From: Rhizobium leguminosarum bv. trifolii WSM1325 | GTDB lineage: Bacteria > Pseudomonadota > Alphaproteobacteria > Rhizobiales > Rhizobiaceae | Length of the DNA stretch: 64,000 bases | Assembly (NCBI GenBank): GCA_000023185.1 | Contig: CP001622.1 | Coordinates: 248,001-312,000, forward strand | Direction of reading: 5' to 3' | Shown: piece by piece, positions 26,593 to 35,678 of the stretch | Numbering within the stretch: position 1 is the stretch's first letter | Layout of the letters: every line of letters begins with the position of its first letter | Translations under genes and position numbers: made by a program | The notes under the pieces: generated by a model | Seen by the model: the letters and a program-made list of their open reading frames with translations, nothing else | The model's database searches: none | What the model was told of the DNA's origin: nothing

Positions 26593-26859
26593 TCAGTCGG
26601 GGAAATCCGGACCGATCTCGCGCCGCACCAGCTTCAGGCTACGGTCCGGCTGAAGAATATAGGTTTCCTCCACGCGCTGGCCCGTCCCGTTGTAGAACTG
26701 GTTGTAGACGGCGCTGCCGACCGGCGACTTGGCAAGCTTCGTTCGCGGCTGGCCGCCATAGGTAATGCTGCCGGGAATGGGTTCCAGCGCCCGCGTATCG
26801 GCCGAGGAGCAGCCGGCAAGCATTGCCCCGGCAAACAAGGCGGGCAGAAGCGCTTTCAT
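26593..26859 (-). CDS. Small putative lipoprotein
   Basis: An 88-residue protein beginning MKALLPALFAGAMLAGCSS: a short signal peptide and lipobox LAGC with acylation Cys near residue 17. The mature part is about 70 residues with GSAVYNQFYNGTGQRVEETY and PDRSLKLVRREIGPDFPD. No function is recognised. ATG at 26859 lies nine bases after AGAGGG, so it was preferred over two in-frame ATGs upstream. Same strand as the helicase gene 107 bases downstream. Confidence 0.75.
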   Translation of the reverse strand: MKALLPALFAGAMLAGCSSADTRALEPIPGSITYGGQPRTKLAKSPVGSAVYNQFYNGTGQRVEETYILQPDRSLKLVRREIGPDFPD

Positions 26860-27037
26860 CGTCATCATCCCTCTTTCGACTGCCGCCAGATATGGAAGCC
26901 GCAGCGCCTTTCGCCAAGGGTCGTCCATGCCACCGCGCAGGTATCACTGTCGAACAGGCTCTTCTTTTCCGGGGGACGCAACGAAATGCGTCCCTGCGGC
27001 GTTAACAGACATCAACCAACATTAGGAAACGTTCACG

Positions 27038-27298
27038 GTGCTCGGCTTTCCAGCATTCACGGGGCATGGCGAGCCCGGCCGCCAGGGCCACAGCGATGCC
27101 GCGACGCGCGCCTCGGTGGAAAGCGCCCTTCATGCGGCCGCCGATTTCGAAGCCGGCGAAATCACCGTCAGCATATCGGGCTCCTATGTCATCCTGGAAG
27201 GTTTCGTGCGCCGGCGGGGCGATGTCGAGCGGGCGATCGAGATCGCCGAGGGCGTCGTCGGCCGGGGCTATGTGCGTGCTCGCTTGCTGCGACGCTAG
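27038..27298 (+). CDS. BON-domain protein
   Basis: An 86-residue protein made of one BON domain: VESALHAAADFEAGEITVSI then GSYVILEGFVRRRGDVERAI and the terminal VVGRGYVRARLL. BON domains often bind membranes or small ligands. There is no signal peptide, so it is probably cytoplasmic. It starts with GTG behind AGGAAACGTTCAC. Confidence 0.72.
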   Translation: MLGFPAFTGHGEPGRQGHSDAATRASVESALHAAADFEAGEITVSISGSYVILEGFVRRRGDVERAIEIAEGVVGRGYVRARLLRR

Positions 27299-27389
27299 CC
27301 GGCTCGCGCTCATCTCTTTGCGATGCATGAAGGGAACCAAAATGCTCTCTCGCGTGTTGAAAGGCCGGACCTAAACGCTGGAGACTCTC

Positions 27390-27653
27390 ATGCAGTTGCT
27401 TCCTCGCCTCTGGGCAACCACCTTGATCGTGGGTTGCGGTGTCTTTGCCGGCTCCGCCCATGCCTCGCTGGAAACCGGCACGAATTATTCCGCTTTGCCG
27501 AAGGACCAGATCGCCCTCAACGAATATACCGGGACCGTCGCCTGCCAGCCGGTAGAGCCTCACTATCTCCCCTCCTTCATCCGCGCGGCAGATGGCACCA
27601 TCATCGGTGTCGGTTATGTCGAGATCGAGAATGAGAGCGGCGCGGATTGCTGA
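27390..27653 (+). CDS. Small secreted protein, function unknown
   Basis: An 87-residue protein with a clear signal peptide MQLLPRLWATTLIVGCGVF followed by AGSAHASLE, cleavage likely after AHA. The 60-residue mature part contains two Cys (TVACQPVEP and the C-terminal SGADC) that could form a disulfide in the periplasm. I do not recognise the family. It follows the BON gene by 91 bases on the same strand. Confidence 0.65.
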   Translation: MQLLPRLWATTLIVGCGVFAGSAHASLETGTNYSALPKDQIALNEYTGTVACQPVEPHYLPSFIRAADGTIIGVGYVEIENESGADC

Positions 27654-27814
27654 AAAAAGGCGGTCCTGCTCGGACGAGGCTCGCCTGCGTTTCCGCAGAG
27701 GGTACGAGCCTCTAACCATCATCATGATGGCTGGTCATCTTCTATTGATGCACCTGTATCGGGCGCAACGCCCTTTGCACCAAAACCCGGCACGCACTTG
27801 TTGCAGGGTTAAAC

Positions 27815-27852
27815 CAAAATTAAAGCCCAAAATTAAAGCCCAAAATTAAAGC
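27815..27852. repeat. 13-bp tandem repeat, three copies
   Basis: CAAAATTAAAGCC occurs at 27815-27827 and 27828-27840, and again at 27841-27852 less its last base. The AT-rich array lies between two small convergent genes with nothing else recognisable. Confidence 0.85.
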
Positions 27853-27919
27853 ATTGTCCCGTTCCGGCACGCTTGCGCGCCCAGAAGGCGAAAATCGCCC
27901 GAAATTCCTTGCTGAAGTG

Positions 27920-28162
27920 CTAATGCAGCTTCAGCTTCGCCTCTTCGGCGGCCGCCAGGAACTCGGCTCTTGCTTCTTCCACGCTCTTGCGTCCGTCGAG
28001 CGCCGCCCGGCAGGCGCTGCGGGCCTTGATATAACGAAGCCCGCGCATACTCGGCCACAGATCCGCCAGGCACTTCAGCGCATCGAACGGCCCATTGACC
28101 GTTCGCGCATCGGCACCTTCGAAACCGACCTTGACCGGGCTGTTCCATCTTTCAGTTGCCAT
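27920..28162 (-). CDS. DUF982 family protein
   Basis: An 80-residue protein with the DUF982 pattern: RWNSPVKVGFEG, then GPFDALKCLADLWPSMRG, YIKARSACRAALDG and a terminal AREF(L)AAAEEA-type helix. The family is abundant in Rhizobiales as many short paralogs and has no known function. ATG at 28162 is preceded by GGAGGAGCGTCG, which settles the start against in-frame ATGs upstream. Confidence 0.8.
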   Translation of the reverse strand: MATERWNSPVKVGFEGADARTVNGPFDALKCLADLWPSMRGLRYIKARSACRAALDGRKSVEEARAEFLAAAEEAKLKLH

Positions 28163-28471
28163 CGACGCTCCTCCACGATTTTCGACAGAAACGAAGCGCA
28201 GCATCTCCCAGTTCCTCCGGGGAGACTTTGCGATAGTTAATACTCTAGCGTGATTTTTGCCGTCAGCAATGGTGGAATGCATTGCGGCTGATGAGGCGAA
28301 ATGTCCTCTTGATGAGATTCACCAAGCGACCGGCTTTCGCGGGCCAGGAATTTCGTTGGAATTTGTAATCATGACGCCCCAATGCGAGGGGAATTTTTGG
28401 AGGGTGCAACCAAATCCGATGGCGTGGGCGCGGCATCATCGCTACCATGCTCTCGAAGCTGATGGCTCCAC
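28163..28471. other. Intergenic region between DUF982 gene and hypothetical gene
   Basis: These 309 bases carry no supported gene. They must hold the promoters of the two divergent flanking genes. The sequence is lower in GC than its surroundings. No palindrome or RNA gene was recognised. Confidence 0.4.
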
Positions 28472-28888
28472 ATGGGTTTAGGTCGAAATCTGATCCAGGC
28501 TGCTTTTCTCTGTGGGGCCTTGGCAATGCCGGTCCTCGCCCGCGGGGCAGAGGTGTCTGCTGAAGACGCTCTGCTGACGCGTCTCTCCATCGAAACCGTG
28601 CCACGACTCCAGCGGGAATATTTGCGGGCGACCCTCACGCCCCAGGATGAAGGCACGGCGATAGATGTTGCTGCCTATGTTTTGTCTAAGACTTTTGATC
28701 GGTGGTATGTCGAAGGTATATTCGATGGAGCTTTTTCGTGGCTTCACGCGCCAATTAAGGACGAAGTGCTGGTCACCAGAGAACTGATTGAACTGTGGCA
28801 GTTTTCGCCGTTTATATCTTACTATCTCGAGGTAACCGAGATTCCCGACTGCGCAAACAACAGCGTGCTGCTTCCCAGCTGTCACTAG
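28472..28888 (+). CDS. Hypothetical exported protein
   Basis: A 138-residue frame whose N-terminus NLIQAAFLCGALAMPVLARG followed by AE looks like a signal peptide with cleavage after ARG or RGA. The rest has no known motif; two Cys near the C-terminus (DCANNSVLLPSCH) could pair. Base composition is lower in GC than neighbouring genes and no strong ribosome binding site precedes the ATG, so the start is unsure. Possibly an orphan or transferred gene. Confidence 0.45.
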   Translation: MGLGRNLIQAAFLCGALAMPVLARGAEVSAEDALLTRLSIETVPRLQREYLRATLTPQDEGTAIDVAAYVLSKTFDRWYVEGIFDGAFSWLHAPIKDEVLVTRELIELWQFSPFISYYLEVTEIPDCANNSVLLPSCH

Positions 28889-28933
28889 CTTTGCCGAGGG
28901 GCGCAAATGGAGGTCATATTCTTACCGGAAAAC

Positions 28934-29008
28934 TGGTGCTGCCGAGTGGGATTGAACCACCGACCTCACCCTTACCAAGGGTGTGCTCTACCACTGAGCT
29001 ACGGCAGC
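28934..29008 (-). tRNA. tRNA-Thr (GGU anticodon)
   Basis: The minus strand reads as a full cloverleaf of 75 nt including CCA. The acceptor stem GCTGCCG pairs with CGGCAGC, the D-arm is GCTCAGTGGTAGAGC, the anticodon stem CACCC/GGGTG carries loop TTGGTAA (anticodon GGT), and the T-arm contains GGTTCAATCC. Confidence 0.96.
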
Positions 29009-29161
29009 AGGACCAGTACCCGTGCGAGCCGTGTGGCTCAATCGCGAGGACGGGGGGCTATTGCCACAGCTTGGCGGCAAGCGCAAGCCGCAAATTCCAA
29101 CTTCGCGTCGATTGGGATGAAGGGACTTTTGGATTGGCGCGAATTCAGCTAATCCTGTCGC

Positions 29162-29356
29162 ATGAACGAAAAGACCGAAACCGGCCAGCAGAGCCGCAAA
29201 CAGGCGATCGAGGCACAGGCGAAACTGCGCCGCGAGCGCGCCGCCGACAAGCTCAGGGAAAATCTGGGGCGACGCAAACAGCAGGTCCGCGCCCGCCGTT
29301 CGGGCCAGGCCGACGAAACAAATGGGCTGCCCGCCGCAAAAATGGACGAATCGTAA
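29162..29356 (+). CDS. Small highly charged hypothetical protein
   Basis: A 64-residue frame very rich in Arg, Lys, Glu, Gln and Ala (RKQAIEAQAKLRRERAADKL), predicted as one long helix. It lies about 108 bases upstream of murA on the same strand. The ribosome binding site is weak. Small charged proteins of this kind occur near murA in related genomes as far as I recall, but no function is known. Confidence 0.5.
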   Translation: MNEKTETGQQSRKQAIEAQAKLRRERAADKLRENLGRRKQQVRARRSGQADETNGLPAAKMDES

Positions 29357-29463
29357 TGTTCCGTCCGACACGAATTGAAGCGTGTCGAGAAATCCCCTAA
29401 ACACCTCACTCCTTATTCCAAGGCAGAACTTTCAGGAAAGGCGGGCTCGGCCCGTAAGCGCAC

Positions 29464-30756
29464 ATGGATCGTATCAGAATCGTCGGCGGTAATGAGCTGA
29501 ATGGCATCATTCCGATTTCCGGCGCCAAGAATGCCGCACTGCCGCTGATGATCGCCTCGCTTCTGACCAGCGATACGCTGACGCTCGAAAACGTGCCGCA
29601 TCTGGCCGATGTCGAGCTGCTGATGCGCATCCTCGGCAATCACGGCGTCGACGTCGCCGTTAACGGCCGCCGCGAGCGCCAGGAAGACGCCTATTCGCGC
29701 ACGATCCATTTCACCTGCCGCACCATCGTCGATACGACCGCATCTTATGAACTGGTCTCGAAGATGCGCGCCTCCTTCTGGGTCATCGGCCCGTTGCTGG
29801 CGCGCGAAGGCCATTGCCGCGTTTCGCTGCCGGGCGGCTGTGCCATCGGCACGCGCCCCGTCGATCTCTTCATCGAAGGCCTGACGGCGCTCGGCGCCAC
29901 GATGGAAATCGATGCCGGTTATATCAACGCCAAGGCGCCTGCCGGCGGCCTGATCGGCGCACGCTACACCTTCCCGAAGGTCTCCGTCGGCGCCACCCAT
30001 GTGATGATGATGGCGGCAACGCTTGCCCGCGGCACGACTGTCATCGGCAATGCCGCCCGCGAGCCTGAGGTCGTCGACCTCGCCAACTGCCTGAACGCCA
30101 TGGGCGCCAGGATATCGGGCGCGGGTACGGCGACGATCACCATCGAAGGCGTCACCTCGCTCTCCGGCGCCCGCCATCGCGTCCTGCCGGATCGCATCGA
30201 GACCGGCACCTACGCCATGGCGGTCGCCATGGCCGGTGGCGACGTCGTGCTCGAAAATACCGATGTGGCGCTGCTCGAAACCGCGGTGGAAACGTTGCGC
30301 CGCGCCGGCGCGGAAATCTCGTCGACCAACAATGGCATGCGCATCAAGCGCAATGGCGCCGGCATCAGGCCGGTCGATATCGTCACCGATCCTTTCCCGG
30401 GTTTCCCGACCGACCTGCAGGCGCAGTTCATGGCGCTGATGACCCGTTCTTCCGGCGTCTCGCATGTCACCGAGACCATCTTCGAAAACCGTTTCATGCA
30501 TGTGCAGGAGCTTGCCCGCCTCGGCGCCAGGATCTCGCTGTCCGGCCAGACGGCGAAGATCGAGGGTGTCCAACGCCTGCGCGGTGCGCCTGTTATGGCA
30601 ACCGATCTGCGCGCCTCCGTCTCGCTGGTCATCGCCGGCCTTGCCGCCGAGGGCGAAACCACGGTCTCCCGCGTCTATCACCTCGACCGCGGTTTCGAGC
30701 GGCTCGAGGAGAAGCTGACCCGTTGCGGCGCCATCGTCGAGCGCATCAGCGAGTAA
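29464..30756 (+). CDS. murA: UDP-N-acetylglucosamine 1-carboxyvinyltransferase
   Basis: A 430-residue MurA, catalysing the first committed step of peptidoglycan synthesis: enolpyruvyl transfer from PEP to UDP-GlcNAc. It starts [20 protein letters not shown], the Lys-Asn pair lies in [10 protein letters not shown], and the PEP-reactive Cys is in [11 protein letters not shown] (about residue 126), the fosfomycin target. [15 protein letters not shown] and the terminal [10 protein letters not shown] are family signatures. Normal length. Confidence 0.96.
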   Translation: MDRIRIVGGNELNGIIPISGAKNAALPLMIASLLTSDTLTLENVPHLADVELLMRILGNHGVDVAVNGRRERQEDAYSRTIHFTCRTIVDTTASYELVSKMRASFWVIGPLLAREGHCRVSLPGGCAIGTRPVDLFIEGLTALGATMEIDAGYINAKAPAGGLIGARYTFPKVSVGATHVMMMAATLARGTTVIGNAAREPEVVDLANCLNAMGARISGAGTATITIEGVTSLSGARHRVLPDRIETGTYAMAVAMAGGDVVLENTDVALLETAVETLRRAGAEISSTNNGMRIKRNGAGIRPVDIVTDPFPGFPTDLQAQFMALMTRSSGVSHVTETIFENRFMHVQELARLGARISLSGQTAKIEGVQRLRGAPVMATDLRASVSLVIAGLAAEGETTVSRVYHLDRGFERLEEKLTRCGAIVERISE

Positions 30757-30864
30757 GCACCGTTCATCCCGGTTGCGTAATTGGTCGCCGCGCCTTATTT
30801 CCCTTGTCTGACGCATCGCCATTCCGGCGGTGCCCGGTCTAGGCCGGTAATGGGATGAGGCTGA

Positions 30865-31296
30865 ATGACCGACCTGAAACTTGTTGCGCTCGATAACGAG
30901 GATCTTGCGATCATGTCCGCGCATATGCAGGACAGTGTCTTCAAGGTCGGCGACATCGATTGGTCGCCGCGCGACGCGCAGTTCGCGCTTGCCGCCAATC
31001 GTTTCGTCTGGGAAGGTGCCGAGCGCAAGCGCAAGGGTTTCGAGCGCCGCCGTGCTGCCCTGGTTTTCAAGCGCGTGCTTGCCGTCCGTTCGCTCGGCAT
31101 TGATCGCGGCAAACGCGACGAGGTGCTGTCGCTGCTGGCGCTGCGCTTCGAGCAAAAGGGCGAGGGGCCGGAGGGCACGATCGAGCTGTCCCTGTCCGGC
31201 ACCGCCTCGATTGCGCTCGATGTCGAATGCATCGAGGTCCAGCTGGCCGATATCGGCGGCGCCTGGGAGGCTTCCTCCAAGCCTCGTCACCGCTAA
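30865..31296 (+). CDS. DUF2948 family protein
   Basis: A 143-residue protein matching the alphaproteobacterial DUF2948 pattern: LKLVALDNEDLAIMSAHMQD at the start, GDIDWSPRDAQFALAANRF in the middle and a C-terminal half with IALDVECIEVQLADIGG. No function is established. It lies between murA and hisD on the same strand, an order I recall from other Rhizobiales. Confidence 0.85.
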   Translation: MTDLKLVALDNEDLAIMSAHMQDSVFKVGDIDWSPRDAQFALAANRFVWEGAERKRKGFERRRAALVFKRVLAVRSLGIDRGKRDEVLSLLALRFEQKGEGPEGTIELSLSGTASIALDVECIEVQLADIGGAWEASSKPRHR

Positions 31297-31344
31297 TGCA
31301 TGTCGCCCGGAAGTGTGCAGCGGTTCCGGGATAACGACATGCAT
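31296..31344. repeat. 45-nt GCATGTCG palindromic repeat, copy 1
   Basis: GCATGTCG at 31298-31305 pairs with CGACATGC at 31335-31342; AT on each side extends the match. The unit is the inverted counterpart of 34766-34810, sharing the central CCGCTGCACACTT on the opposite strand. It overlaps the end of the DUF2948 gene. Confidence 0.8.
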
Positions 31345-31412
31345 AAAACAATGAGTGTTTGACGCCCTAAAGTTTGAACATCGCAGTTTCAAGTTGAGAA
31401 GGAATATCGGCC

Positions 31413-32711
31413 TTGGCAATCTGGCTGGATCAGGCATCGGAAGGTTTCGAGCAGCATTTTGCCGCCTTTCTGACGACGAAGCGTGAAGTCTCCGAGGATG
31501 TGAACGTGGTCGTTCGCACCATCATCGATGACGTGCGCGCCCGTGGCGATGTGGCGCTTGCCGAATATTCGCTGAAATTCGACAGCATCGACTACGCTAC
31601 CGTCCCGATGCGTGTCACAGCTGAAGAGATCGACGCCGCCGTCGAGGCGGTGCCTTCGGAAGTGCTGGGGGCGCTGAAGCTCGCGGCGCTGCGCATCGAA
31701 TCCCATCATCGCCGGCAACTGCCGAAGGACGATATCTATGAGGACGACATGGGCGTCAGTCTCGGCTCGCGCTGGACGGCGATCGAAGCGGTCGGGCTCT
31801 ATGTTCCGGGCGGCACCGCGAGTTATCCGAGCTCGGTGCTGATGAATGCGGTGCCGGCCAAGGTCGCCGGCGTCGATCGCATCGTCATCGCTGTTCCTGC
31901 CACAGGCGGCGCCGTCAATCCGGCGGTGCTTGCCGCCGCCAAGCTTGTCGGCGTCACCGAGATTTACCGTGTCGGCGGCGCCCAGGCGATCGCGGCTCTT
32001 GCTTATGGCACCGAGACGATCGCCCCGGTCGCCAAGATCACCGGCCCCGGCAATGCCTATGTCGCTGCTGCCAAGCGTCATGTCTTCGGCACCGTCGGCA
32101 TCGATATGATCGCCGGTCCCTCCGAAGTGCTTGTCATTGCAGACAAGGACAACAATCCGGATTGGATTGCAGCCGATCTCTTGGCCCAGGCCGAGCACGA
32201 CGTCAGTTCCCAGGCGATCCTGATCACCGACGATGCCGCATTCGGCAAGGCGGTGGAGCAGGCGGTCGAACGCCAGCTGAAGACGCTGAACCGGGCCGAG
32301 ACGGCGGCAGCAAGCTGGCGCGATTTCGGCGCGGTCATCCTGGTTGCCGATCTGAAACAGGCCATTCCCTTGGCAAACCGTATCGCTGCCGAGCATCTGG
32401 AGCTCGCCGTCGCCGATCCGGACCGGCTGCTCGACGGCATCCGCAATGCCGGCGCGATCTTCATCGGCGCCCATACGCCCGAGGTGATCGGCGATTATGT
32501 CGGCGGTTCGAACCACGTGCTGCCGACGGCGCGTTCGGCACGTTTCTCCTCCGGCCTTTCGGTGCTCGATTTCGTCAAGCGCACCTCGATCCTGCGCCTC
32601 GGCCCGCAGCAGCTCCGCACCCTCGGCCCGGCGGCGATCGCCCTTGCCGTTTCCGAAGGCCTCGATGCCCATGCGCGATCGGTCGCGATCCGCCTCAACC
32701 TCGAAAGGTGA
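31413..32711 (+). CDS. hisD: Histidinol dehydrogenase
   Basis: A 432-residue HisD, which oxidises L-histidinol to L-histidine with two NAD in the last steps of histidine synthesis. [58 protein letters not shown] and SNHVLPT are all family signatures covering the Zn and substrate sites. It starts with TTG at 31413 behind GAGAAGGA. It is followed five bases later by UPF0262, so the two are co-transcribed. Confidence 0.95.
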   Translation: MAIWLDQASEGFEQHFAAFLTTKREVSEDVNVVVRTIIDDVRARGDVALAEYSLKFDSIDYATVPMRVTAEEIDAAVEAVPSEVLGALKLAALRIESHHRRQLPKDDIYEDDMGVSLGSRWTAIEAVGLYVPGGTASYPSSVLMNAVPAKVAGVDRIVIAVPATGGAVNPAVLAAAKLVGVTEIYRVGGAQAIAALAYGTETIAPVAKITGPGNAYVAAAKRHVFGTVGIDMIAGPSEVLVIADKDNNPDWIAADLLAQAEHDVSSQAILITDDAAFGKAVEQAVERQLKTLNRAETAAASWRDFGAVILVADLKQAIPLANRIAAEHLELAVADPDRLLDGIRNAGAIFIGAHTPEVIGDYVGGSNHVLPTARSARFSSGLSVLDFVKRTSILRLGPQQLRTLGPAAIALAVSEGLDAHARSVAIRLNLER

Positions 32712-32715
32712 GGGC

Positions 32716-33189
32716 ATGGCGAAGGGCGAATTCCGGCTTTGCGACGTCGTCCTTGACGATACGATCGGCCGTTCGACGCCCGATGTCGAGCATGAGCGCG
32801 CCGTCGCCATCTTCGACCTGATCGAGGAAAACAGGTTCGAGCCGCTCGGCCATGCCGGCGGTCCTTACCGGCTGAACATCTCGCTGGTCGATTCGAAGCT
32901 GGTATTCGCCATCACCACCGAAGAAGGCGGCGGGGTCGCCACCCATATCCTGTCGCTCACGCCCTTCCGGCGGATCGTCAAGGATTACTTCATGATCTGC
33001 GAGAGCTATTACGAAGCGATCCGTTCGTCGACGCCGAGCCGCATCGAGGCGATCGACATGGGCCGGCGCGGCATCCACAATGAAGGCTCGCAGACGCTGA
33101 AGGATAGGCTGGCCGGCAAGATAGAGGTCGATTTCGATACCGCCCGGCGCCTTTTCACGCTGGTCTGCGTGCTCTACTGGCGCGGATGA
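32716..33189 (+). CDS. UPF0262 family protein
   Basis: A 157-residue protein matching the alphaproteobacterial UPF0262 family: [20 protein letters not shown] near the start, then [37 protein letters not shown] and [17 protein letters not shown]. The function is unknown. ATG at 32716 follows GGTGAGGGC; the frame is open upstream inside hisD, which was discarded. It overlaps the phosphatase gene by four bases (ATGA). Confidence 0.88.
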   Translation: MAKGEFRLCDVVLDDTIGRSTPDVEHERAVAIFDLIEENRFEPLGHAGGPYRLNISLVDSKLVFAITTEEGGGVATHILSLTPFRRIVKDYFMICESYYEAIRSSTPSRIEAIDMGRRGIHNEGSQTLKDRLAGKIEVDFDTARRLFTLVCVLYWRG

Positions 33190-33671
33190 CGGCAATGGAG
33201 CTCGCCGTCGACGTCGAGGAGGGAAAGCGGCCGGGCGCCATCCTCTTCATGTGCGGTATGAATGCCATCCGCTCGCCGATGGCCGAAGCGATCGCCCGTA
33301 GCATTCTGCCCGCCAATACCTATATCAGGTCTGCCGGCGTACGCGCCGGCGAGCGCGATCCCTTCGTGGACGTCGTGCTCGAGGAGATCGGGCTTTCCCT
33401 CGGGCGCCGCCAGCCGCAGACGCTGGAAGAACTCGAGGATGATTATTTCGATCTGATCATCACGCTGTCACCGCAGGCCCATCATGCAGCACTCGAGCTG
33501 ACCCGGTCGAGTGCGGTCGATGTGGTCTACTGGCCGACGATGGATCCGACGGTTGCAATCGGAACACGCGAGCAGATTCTGGAGAGCTACCGCGAGGTCC
33601 GCGATCATCTGGCCGGCCTCATCGAAAGCCGACTACTCAAACGAAATGGCATTGCCGCGCAATCGGCATGA
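33186..33671 (+). CDS. Low-molecular-weight protein-tyrosine-phosphatase-like protein
   Basis: A 161-residue protein of the LMW-PTP/arsenate-reductase fold. The P-loop is C23-GMNAI-R29-S (CX5RS) followed by PMAEAIA, and a late Asp in MDPTVAIG may be the general acid, though the usual DPY/DPW context is altered. It could act on phosphotyrosine or be a relative with another role. Translational coupling to UPF0262 by ATGA overlap suggests the hisD-UPF0262-phosphatase genes form one operon. Confidence 0.82.
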   Translation: MTAMELAVDVEEGKRPGAILFMCGMNAIRSPMAEAIARSILPANTYIRSAGVRAGERDPFVDVVLEEIGLSLGRRQPQTLEELEDDYFDLIITLSPQAHHAALELTRSSAVDVVYWPTMDPTVAIGTREQILESYREVRDHLAGLIESRLLKRNGIAAQSA

Positions 33672-33794
33672 AAACAAATAAAGGAAAGCCTGATCAACGA
33701 GGTTCACAAACCTGCGTTGATTGTGTAGTTTCCGCCCAAATTTTAAAGGCGCGCGCTGCGCTGCCTATTCAACCCACAGGAAGAAAACACTTAT

Positions 33795-34013
33795 ATGCCT
33801 AAAGAAGAAGTCCTCGAATTCCCGGGAATCGTCACCGAACTTCTGCCGAATGCGACGTTCCGCGTGAAGCTCGAAAACGAACACGAGATCATCGCCCACA
33901 CCGCGGGCCGCATGCGCAAGAACCGCATCCGCGTTCTCGCCGGCGACAAGGTGCTTGTGGAAATGACGCCCTACGATCTGACCAAGGGCCGTATCACCTA
34001 CCGTTTCAAGTAA
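33795..34013 (+). CDS. infA: Translation initiation factor IF-1
   Basis: A 72-residue S1/OB-fold protein that binds the 30S A site. The sequence is typical: [18 protein letters not shown], then [20 protein letters not shown] and a terminal GRITYRFK. Only the N-terminal PKEEVLEF differs from enterobacterial IF-1, as usual in rhizobia. A 123-base gap upstream likely holds its own promoter. Confidence 0.97.
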   Translation: MPKEEVLEFPGIVTELLPNATFRVKLENEHEIIAHTAGRMRKNRIRVLAGDKVLVEMTPYDLTKGRITYRFK

Positions 34014-34070
34014 GTTTGCCCGAAGGTCCTGCAAGGGTTTTTGCTCCCGTCTGACGATGGTCGAGGTTCC

Positions 34071-34691
34071 ATGGCGCTGAAATACAAGCTCATTCTGGCC
34101 TCGGGCTCGCCCCGTCGCGTTGACCTGCTCAACCAGGCCGGCATCGAGCCCTCGCGCCTGATGCCGATGGATATCGACGAGGCGCCGAAGAAATCGGAGC
34201 ATCCGCGTTCGCTTGCCCGCAGGCTTTCGGCTGAGAAGGCCGAAGCCGCCCTTGCCGCCATCAAGGGCGATATCACCTGGAAGGGCAGCTATATCCTGTC
34301 TGCCGATACGGTGGTCGCCGTTGGCCGGCGCATTCTCGGCAAGGCTGAGTTCGCCGACGAGGCGCTGAGTTCGCTGCATCTCCTCTCGGGACGCAACCAT
34401 ATGGTCTACACCGGCGTTTGCCTGGTGACGCCGGATCGCAAGATCCGTCAGAAGATCGTCGAGACCAAGGTCCGCTTCAAGCGTCTCTCCGGTTTCGAGA
34501 TCGAGAACTACCTGGCCTCCGGCCAGTGGCGCGGCAAGGCAGGCGCCTACGGCATCCAGGGCCTCGCCGGCACCTTCGTGCAGAAGATGGTGGGCTCCTA
34601 CACCAATGTCGTAGGCCTGCCGCTTTATGAAACCATTCTGCTTTTGACCGGCGAAGGCTTCGATGTGCATAGCCGGTGGCCCGAGGGCTGA
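34071..34691 (+). CDS. maf: Maf-like nucleotide pyrophosphatase
   Basis: A 206-residue Maf/YhdE/YceF protein. The signature [11 protein letters not shown] is near residue 10, [13 protein letters not shown] (catalytic Asp) near 76, and the late [13 protein letters not shown] is intact. Maf proteins hydrolyse non-canonical or pyrimidine nucleoside triphosphates and have been linked to septation. ATG at 34071 was chosen after GGTTCC. Its place between infA and yacG is a common alphaproteobacterial order. Confidence 0.92.
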   Translation: MALKYKLILASGSPRRVDLLNQAGIEPSRLMPMDIDEAPKKSEHPRSLARRLSAEKAEAALAAIKGDITWKGSYILSADTVVAVGRRILGKAEFADEALSSLHLLSGRNHMVYTGVCLVTPDRKIRQKIVETKVRFKRLSGFEIENYLASGQWRGKAGAYGIQGLAGTFVQKMVGSYTNVVGLPLYETILLLTGEGFDVHSRWPEG

Positions 34692-34765
34692 GCCCGACGG
34701 CCGATGCTTTAAGCGCGCCACGATCTTTCAGATCCGAGCGTCGCGCTTTAAGGCTTTATTTTCTC

Positions 34766-34810
34766 GCATGTCGTTGTCGCAAAACCGCTGCACACTTTTA
34801 CGCGACATGC
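34766..34810. repeat. 45-nt GCATGTCG palindromic repeat, copy 2
   Basis: GCATGTCG at 34766-34773 pairs with CGACATGC at 34803-34810, with the shared centre CCGCTGCACACTT. It is inverted relative to the copy at 31298-31342 and lies in the maf-yacG gap, where it could fold as a hairpin in the transcript. Two short GCTTTAAG direct repeats precede it. Confidence 0.8.
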
Positions 34811-34826
34811 TTTAGGACGGACTGAT

Positions 34827-35039
34827 ATGCCTGAAGACAAGAAAGCGGCCGCCAAGGTCGAACCGCTGCGCAAGACGCGCCCTTGCCCCGAATGCGGCAA
34901 ACCCTCCCACCGCGAACATTACCCCTTCTGCTCCAACCGCTGCCGGGAGGCCGATCTCTCCCGCTGGCTGACCGGCGCCTATGCCATTCCGGTTGCCGAC
35001 GATGAGACGAAGGCTGATTATCCGGATGAAGAAAATTAA
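34827..35039 (+). CDS. yacG: DNA gyrase inhibitor YacG (zinc-finger protein)
   Basis: A 70-residue YacG: zinc ligands CPECG and [11 protein letters not shown] (C-X2-C and C-X3-C), then [10 protein letters not shown]. coli YacG binds GyrB and inhibits gyrase. Length and motif spacing are normal. Same strand as maf. Confidence 0.92.
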   Translation: MPEDKKAAAKVEPLRKTRPCPECGKPSHREHYPFCSNRCREADLSRWLTGAYAIPVADDETKADYPDEEN

Positions 35040-35219
35040 AGATTTCCGCCCGCGAAGCTCTTATTTTTCCTCATGAATCCGCAAAGCCGGCAAGACCGTC
35101 AAAAAAGAGTCATTTGACGCTTGCCATGGCCGAACAAGATGCTATAACCCCGCTCGCTTCCGGGGTGAACCAAGGCCCCGCGGTTCCTTTTTCTGAAAGG
35201 GACCATCGGAAGCAGGTTA

Positions 35220-35295
35220 GCCCAGGTAGCTCAGTTGGTAGAGCAGCGGATTGAAAATCCGCGTGTCACTGGTTCGATTCCGGTCCTGGGCACCA
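35220..35295 (+). tRNA. tRNA-Phe (GAA anticodon)
   Basis: A complete 76-nt cloverleaf with encoded CCA. The acceptor GCCCAGG pairs with CCTGGGC, the D-arm is GCTCAGTTGGTAGAGC, the anticodon loop TTGAAAA lies between GCGGA and TCCGC, and the T-arm contains GGTTCGATTCC. A run of accessory genes begins right after it, so its 3' end is a plausible integration site, though I found no second copy of that end in the window. Confidence 0.97.
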
Positions 35296-35420
35296 CTCAA
35301 TCCACGATGTTTTCATTGCATTTTTTTATCCGCATTATCGATGCGCGCGGGCATCCGATTGAAAGAACCTGCAGAATTTAGCAGGTATCGCCACTGGCAA
35401 TATTATTGCAGCGAAATAGT

Positions 35421-35433
35421 TAGCTATCAGCTA
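35421..35433. promoter_or_regulatory. Palindrome upstream of toxin-antitoxin pair
   Basis: TAGCT-ATC-AGCTA is a perfect 5+3+5 palindrome ending ten bases before the toxin ATG, in an AT-rich stretch. The position suits autoregulation by the antitoxin or toxin-antitoxin complex (inference). Confidence 0.5.
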
Positions 35434-35442
35434 TATTTGCTC

Positions 35443-35669
35443 ATGAAAAGGATCGCCTACAGCAAGGCCGCCACGAAGGCACTCCGCAAGATGCAGCCGA
35501 AGCGCGCCGCGGCGATCATCGCCAACGGCGAGCCGGTCGACCTCAAGACGCTGCAAGGCAGCGAATTTTTCGAATTCGTGTCGGACAGGACCGCGTCATC
35601 ATCGACGATCAGACCATACAGGTCCTCGTCTTCAAGGCCGGCCCACGCGGCGACATCTATAACGAATAG
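35443..35669 (+). pseudogene. RelE/ParE-type toxin gene with frameshift
   Basis: The first frame from ATG 35443 reads MKRIAYSKAATKALRKMQPK and continues to about LQGSEFF. The RelE-type C-terminal half (RIRVGQDRVIID, then QVLVFKAGPRGDIYNE and TAG at 35669) is intact but in another frame, so one base is missing near 35570. The middle also looks shortened after AAAIIA compared with the usual spacing in this family. The joined product would resemble mRNA-cleaving RelE toxins. It lies nine bases upstream of an intact HTH antitoxin. A sequencing error cannot be excluded. Confidence 0.75.
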
Positions 35670-35678
35670 GAGACCACC

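Noticed and set aside
27815..27852. CRISPR-like array
   Set aside because: The 13-bp units are directly adjacent without spacers; no cas genes or longer spaced repeats are seen anywhere in the window.
29413..31437. 674-codon minus-strand frame over murA and DUF2948
   Set aside because: It spans two clearly coding plus-strand genes and their gap, with shadow-type composition.
35220..35295. Duplicated tRNA-Phe 3' end as an attachment site
   Set aside because: I looked for a second copy of the terminal tRNA bases downstream and did not find one within the window.
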